Part shown: positions 13,516 through 15,772 of the stretch, one piece after another
How positions within the stretch are numbered: position 1 is the stretch's first letter
How the letters are laid out: every line of letters starts with the position of its first letter
From: CAZZNQ01 sp964655775
GTDB taxonomy: Bacteria; Planctomycetota; Brocadiia; SM23-32
Direction: 5' to 3'
Length of the DNA: 15,772 nt
Assembly (NCBI GenBank): GCA_964655775.1
Contig: CAZZNQ010000091.1
Coordinates: 1-15,772 of the forward strand
The notes under the pieces: generated by a model
The model's input: only the letters and a program-made list of their open reading frames with translations
Database searches by the model: none
What the model was told of the DNA's origin: nothing
Program-made: the position numbers and the translations under genes

Positions 13516-14271
13516 CTACTTGGGACGCCAGCGCGTCTTGGACGGTTTGAGCCACTTGAAGTCGTACTTCGGCTGCCAGTCGAGGCGTTCGCAGGTGTGG
13601 CGCACGTCCCATTCGTCCATCGACAGGTCGGTGCTCATCACGTGGAAGACCTCGTAGTAGTCGAGGTCGGCTTTTTCCAGGCAGAGGCGCGCGACCTCGC
13701 CGATGTCGCGGCGGTCGGTGAGGGGCGTGTTGAGCTCGGTTACCTTGCGGCCGTACTTGTCGACCATGGTGTCCGCGTCCATGATGTAGCCGACGCGCAG
13801 GGCGCCTACCTGCATCTCGAACTGGCGCGCGAACTGCTCGGCGATGACCTCCTGGCAGGCCTTTGTGAGGCCGTAGATGCCGCGGGACTTCGGTGGCAGG
13901 TCGTGGGTCCAGACGTCGACGTCGTGGCCGAGGATGGCGCCGGTGCTGGAGATCAGGACGGCGCGGCGCACGTCGGCCTCGACGGCGGCGAAGAAGATGT
14001 TAGCGGTTCCCTTGACGTTGACGTCGAAGGAGACCTCCGTGGTGGCGTAGGCGTTGGGGTCGCGGGGGGCCATGTGGGCGATGACGACGGCGTCCACGCC
14101 CTCTACCGCCTCGCGCACGACGTTGAGGTCAGCGACGCTGCCGACGACGACCTCGTGCGGGCTGGAGAAGGACTTTACGTCCATGAGGCGAAGCTCGTGG
14201 CCGGCCTCCTCAAATGGCACGATGAGCCCGCCGCAGAGGTAGCCGGCTGCGCCGGTGACCAGAACCTTCAT
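13516..14271 (-). CDS. NAD-dependent epimerase/dehydratase (extended-type SDR)
   Basis: A 251-residue Rossmann-fold protein of the sugar-nucleotide epimerase/uronate dehydrogenase branch of SDR enzymes. The cofactor loop reads VTGAAGYLCGG (5-15); D31 after LRLM at the end of the second strand fits NAD rather than NADP; LISSTGA (107-112) and the catalytic pair YGLTK (Y133, K137) are present. The third glycine of the usual TGxxGxxG is a cysteine here (C13), with glycines at 14 and 15. The length is near that of uronate dehydrogenases, but the resemblance is general, and a 4-epimerase or reductase is possible. Start ATG at 14271 has AAAGGA nine bases upstream. It follows the beta-helix gene by 36 bases on the same strand and is probably co-transcribed. 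Confidence 0.87.
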   Translation of the reverse strand: MKVLVTGAAGYLCGGLIVPFEEAGHELRLMDVKSFSSPHEVVVGSVADLNVVREAVEGVDAVVIAHMAPRDPNAYATTEVSFDVNVKGTANIFFAAVEADVRRAVLISSTGAILGHDVDVWTHDLPPKSRGIYGLTKACQEVIAEQFARQFEMQVGALRVGYIMDADTMVDKYGRKVTELNTPLTDRRDIGEVARLCLEKADLDYYEVFHVMSTDLSMDEWDVRHTCERLDWQPKYDFKWLKPSKTRWRPK

Positions 14272-14307
14272 GTGTGTGTCCTTTCAGATGCCGGCGGGGC
14301 CGGCACG

Positions 14308-15772
14308 TCAGAGTGTATCGGCCGTGTCTATGCCTTCGACGGTTACGCCCGAGACGCCGTTCAGATCTATGACGCGCTCGCGCACGACGGTCTCGAAGCA
14401 ATGGAGCCGCGGGTCCCCGCCGGTGGAGACGTGCACGCGACCGCCGTCGTACGTGAACGCGGTCCAGGGCCGGCCGTCGCGTAGTAGGCGCGTCGGCTCG
14501 GTGGGGCAGGGGGCCGACCAGCCGTTCGCCTCGCGCCGCCAGCCGGTGACGAGGTCGGCGCCGCTCAGCACGACGCTCTCGCCCTCTATGGCCCGCACGG
14601 TGACGCCGTCCGACTTCGGCGCCAGGACCTCGCGGTAGACGCCCTCGCGGAGGACGATGGTCTCGCCGGGCTGCGCAACGCTGCAGGCCCTGCCGATGGT
14701 CTTGAACGGCACAGCGCGGTAGCCGTAGTAGCGGTCCGTCGCGGCCGGGTGTGCGGGGTCGACGTAGTAGACGTTCGGGTATTCCAGGGCGCCGATGTCG
14801 GTGCCGTCGGGTCCGGCGTCGATGGCCGGGCTGCCGGCCCGCAGGCGCGCGTTCGGCAGCACGGCCTGTCTGGGTTCCTTCGGGTCGGCAAGCATCGGAT
14901 CGCCGCCGACGGCATGCGGACCGCGCGCGCCGAATTCGCCGGCGCTGAGGTTATAGTCGAGGGTGAGCCCCTCCTCGGCGTCCTCGCGGACGAGGACGCC
15001 GCCCTCCGGGCTCTGGAAGATGTTGCCGACGACGGTAGCGCCGGTGCTGTCGTTGTGGATCAGTACCGCGTGGTAGATGCCCCAGAGAGCGGTGTTGTGC
15101 CGCAGGACGCAGTCGCGCGAGGCGGAGACGATGAACGAGACGCCGCCTCCGTCGCTGATGACGTTGCGCTCGAACACGGGCGCGGCAGGGGGCAAATCGT
15201 CGGAATCGCCGCTGGGGCCGCCGATCATGAAGCCCTCCGAGCGGATGCGGTGGAGGACGTTGCCGATGATGCGGTAGTTGCGGTTGTCGGAGTGGAGCTG
15301 GATGCCGTCGGTGTGAGACGGCGGCGGCGCCCAGATGTCGTGGATGTAGTTGTACGCCAGGACGCAGTCCTCGCCACAGCCGATCTGGATGCCGTCCTCG
15401 ACTTGATTGTCGTGGATGTGGTTGCGCAGGAACTGCGTGCGATTGATGCGGTAGCCCAGGCCGCCGGCGTGGATGCCCGTGCCGCCGATGTTGTGGATGT
15501 AGTTCTCGCTGATGAGGCAATCGTCGGCGTACTGGATTATGATGCCGGTGCCGGTCGTGTCGTGAATGTGGCAGCCCACTATCTCGACGTGGTCGGCGCC
15601 GTCCATGTCGATTCCGGTCCCGGGGCGTCCCGAAGTGTTGCGCACCTCGAAGCCCTCGAAGCGCACGTACTCGCGGTCGCGCAGGTTGACGCCGATTGCT
15701 CCGCCCTCAATGACGGGCATGCTCCCCGGCCCCTCGCCGTTGCGGATGCCGCGGAAGACGACGGGAGCTTCT
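14308..15772 (-). CDS. Right-handed beta-helix repeat protein (partial, N-terminus off window)
   Basis: The frame is open to the right edge, giving about 487 residues without a start. The first part is a parallel beta-helix of the pectate-lyase/polysaccharide-lyase type, with repeated coils such as VEIVGCHIHDTTGTGI, CLISENYIHNIGGTGI and CVLAYNYIHDIW. It ends with the common closing motif RLRAGSPAIDAG...TDIGALEY. After this comes YYVDPAHP, PFKTIGRA, PGETIVLREGVYRE and VVLSGADLVTGW, a DUF1565-like pattern that normally opens such proteins, and the protein stops soon after GVTVEGIDTADTL. Proteins of this kind are usually exported and bind or cut acidic polysaccharides, but no lyase active site can be assigned. 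An ATG at 15720 lies inside the helix and is not the real start. It is followed by the SDR gene 36 bases on. Confidence 0.85.
   Translation of the reverse strand, partial: EAPVVFRGIRNGEGPGSMPVIEGGAIGVNLRDREYVRFEGFEVRNTSGRPGTGIDMDGADHVEIVGCHIHDTTGTGIIIQYADDCLISENYIHNIGGTGIHAGGLGYRINRTQFLRNHIHDNQVEDGIQIGCGEDCVLAYNYIHDIWAPPPSHTDGIQLHSDNRNYRIIGNVLHRIRSEGFMIGGPSGDSDDLPPAAPVFERNVISDGGGVSFIVSASRDCVLRHNTALWGIYHAVLIHNDSTGATVVGNIFQSPEGGVLVREDAEEGLTLDYNLSAGEFGARGPHAVGGDPMLADPKEPRQAVLPNARLRAGSPAIDAGPDGTDIGALEYPNVYYVDPAHPAATDRYYGYRAVPFKTIGRACSVAQPGETIVLREGVYREVLAPKSDGVTVRAIEGESVVLSGADLVTGWRREANGWSAPCPTEPTRLLRDGRPWTAFTYDGGRVHVSTGGDPRLHCFETVVRERVIDLNGVSGVTVEGIDTADTL

Overview
This is a high-GC bacterial window with 15 protein-coding genes (two cut by the window edges) and one tRNA gene. 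Promoters look like ordinary sigma-70 sites and several ribosome binding sites are strong. The gene mix (several short sugar phosphate isomerases of the xylose-isomerase-like TIM barrel type, a secreted-type beta-helix protein with a DUF1565-like segment, a YacP-like NYN nuclease, a WecA-like transferase) resembles Planctomycetota and neighbouring environmental phyla. That placement is inference; no rRNA or marker tree is available here.

Left part, minus strand (1-4014): pyrC (class I-type dihydroorotase), a YacP-like NYN-domain protein and a membrane-anchored protein of unknown function are packed 1 and 3 bases apart and read as one operon. A separate promoter with a perfect TATAAT then drives two tandem paralogous sugar isomerases, the second running off the window. 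Divergent from pyrC, a near-consensus promoter drives an HU-family DNA-binding protein with a GTG start.

Middle (4765-8057): on the minus strand an MBL-fold hydrolase of the dihydropterin-synthase-like type is followed 10 bases later by a WecA/TagO-like glycosyl-1-phosphate transferase. Divergently, a 12-helix MFS transporter is read on the plus strand. The -35 box of the following tRNA-Arg(UCU) gene overlaps the MFS stop codon, and a strong 9-bp hairpin sits in the tRNA leader.

Right part (8117-15772): a complete NitT/TauT-type ABC importer (lipoprotein binding protein, permease, ATPase) lies behind its own promoter; the first two genes overlap by 62 bases. A convergent, promoter-equipped gene encodes an exported beta-propeller-like protein. 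A third sugar isomerase paralog follows on the plus strand, preceded by three CCGGACG heptamers. At the right edge a large beta-helix protein and an NAD-type SDR epimerase/dehydrogenase form a minus-strand pair.

The isomerases, the SDR and the beta-helix protein together suggest carbohydrate (possibly uronate or polysaccharide) use, but the substrates cannot be read from sequence. I found no CRISPR array, insertion sequence, prophage or recognisable defence system. The oddest items are the order of segments in the beta-helix protein, the composition of the ABC binding protein, the tRNA promoter/leader arrangement, and the sudden loss of family similarity in the truncated isomerase at the left edge.
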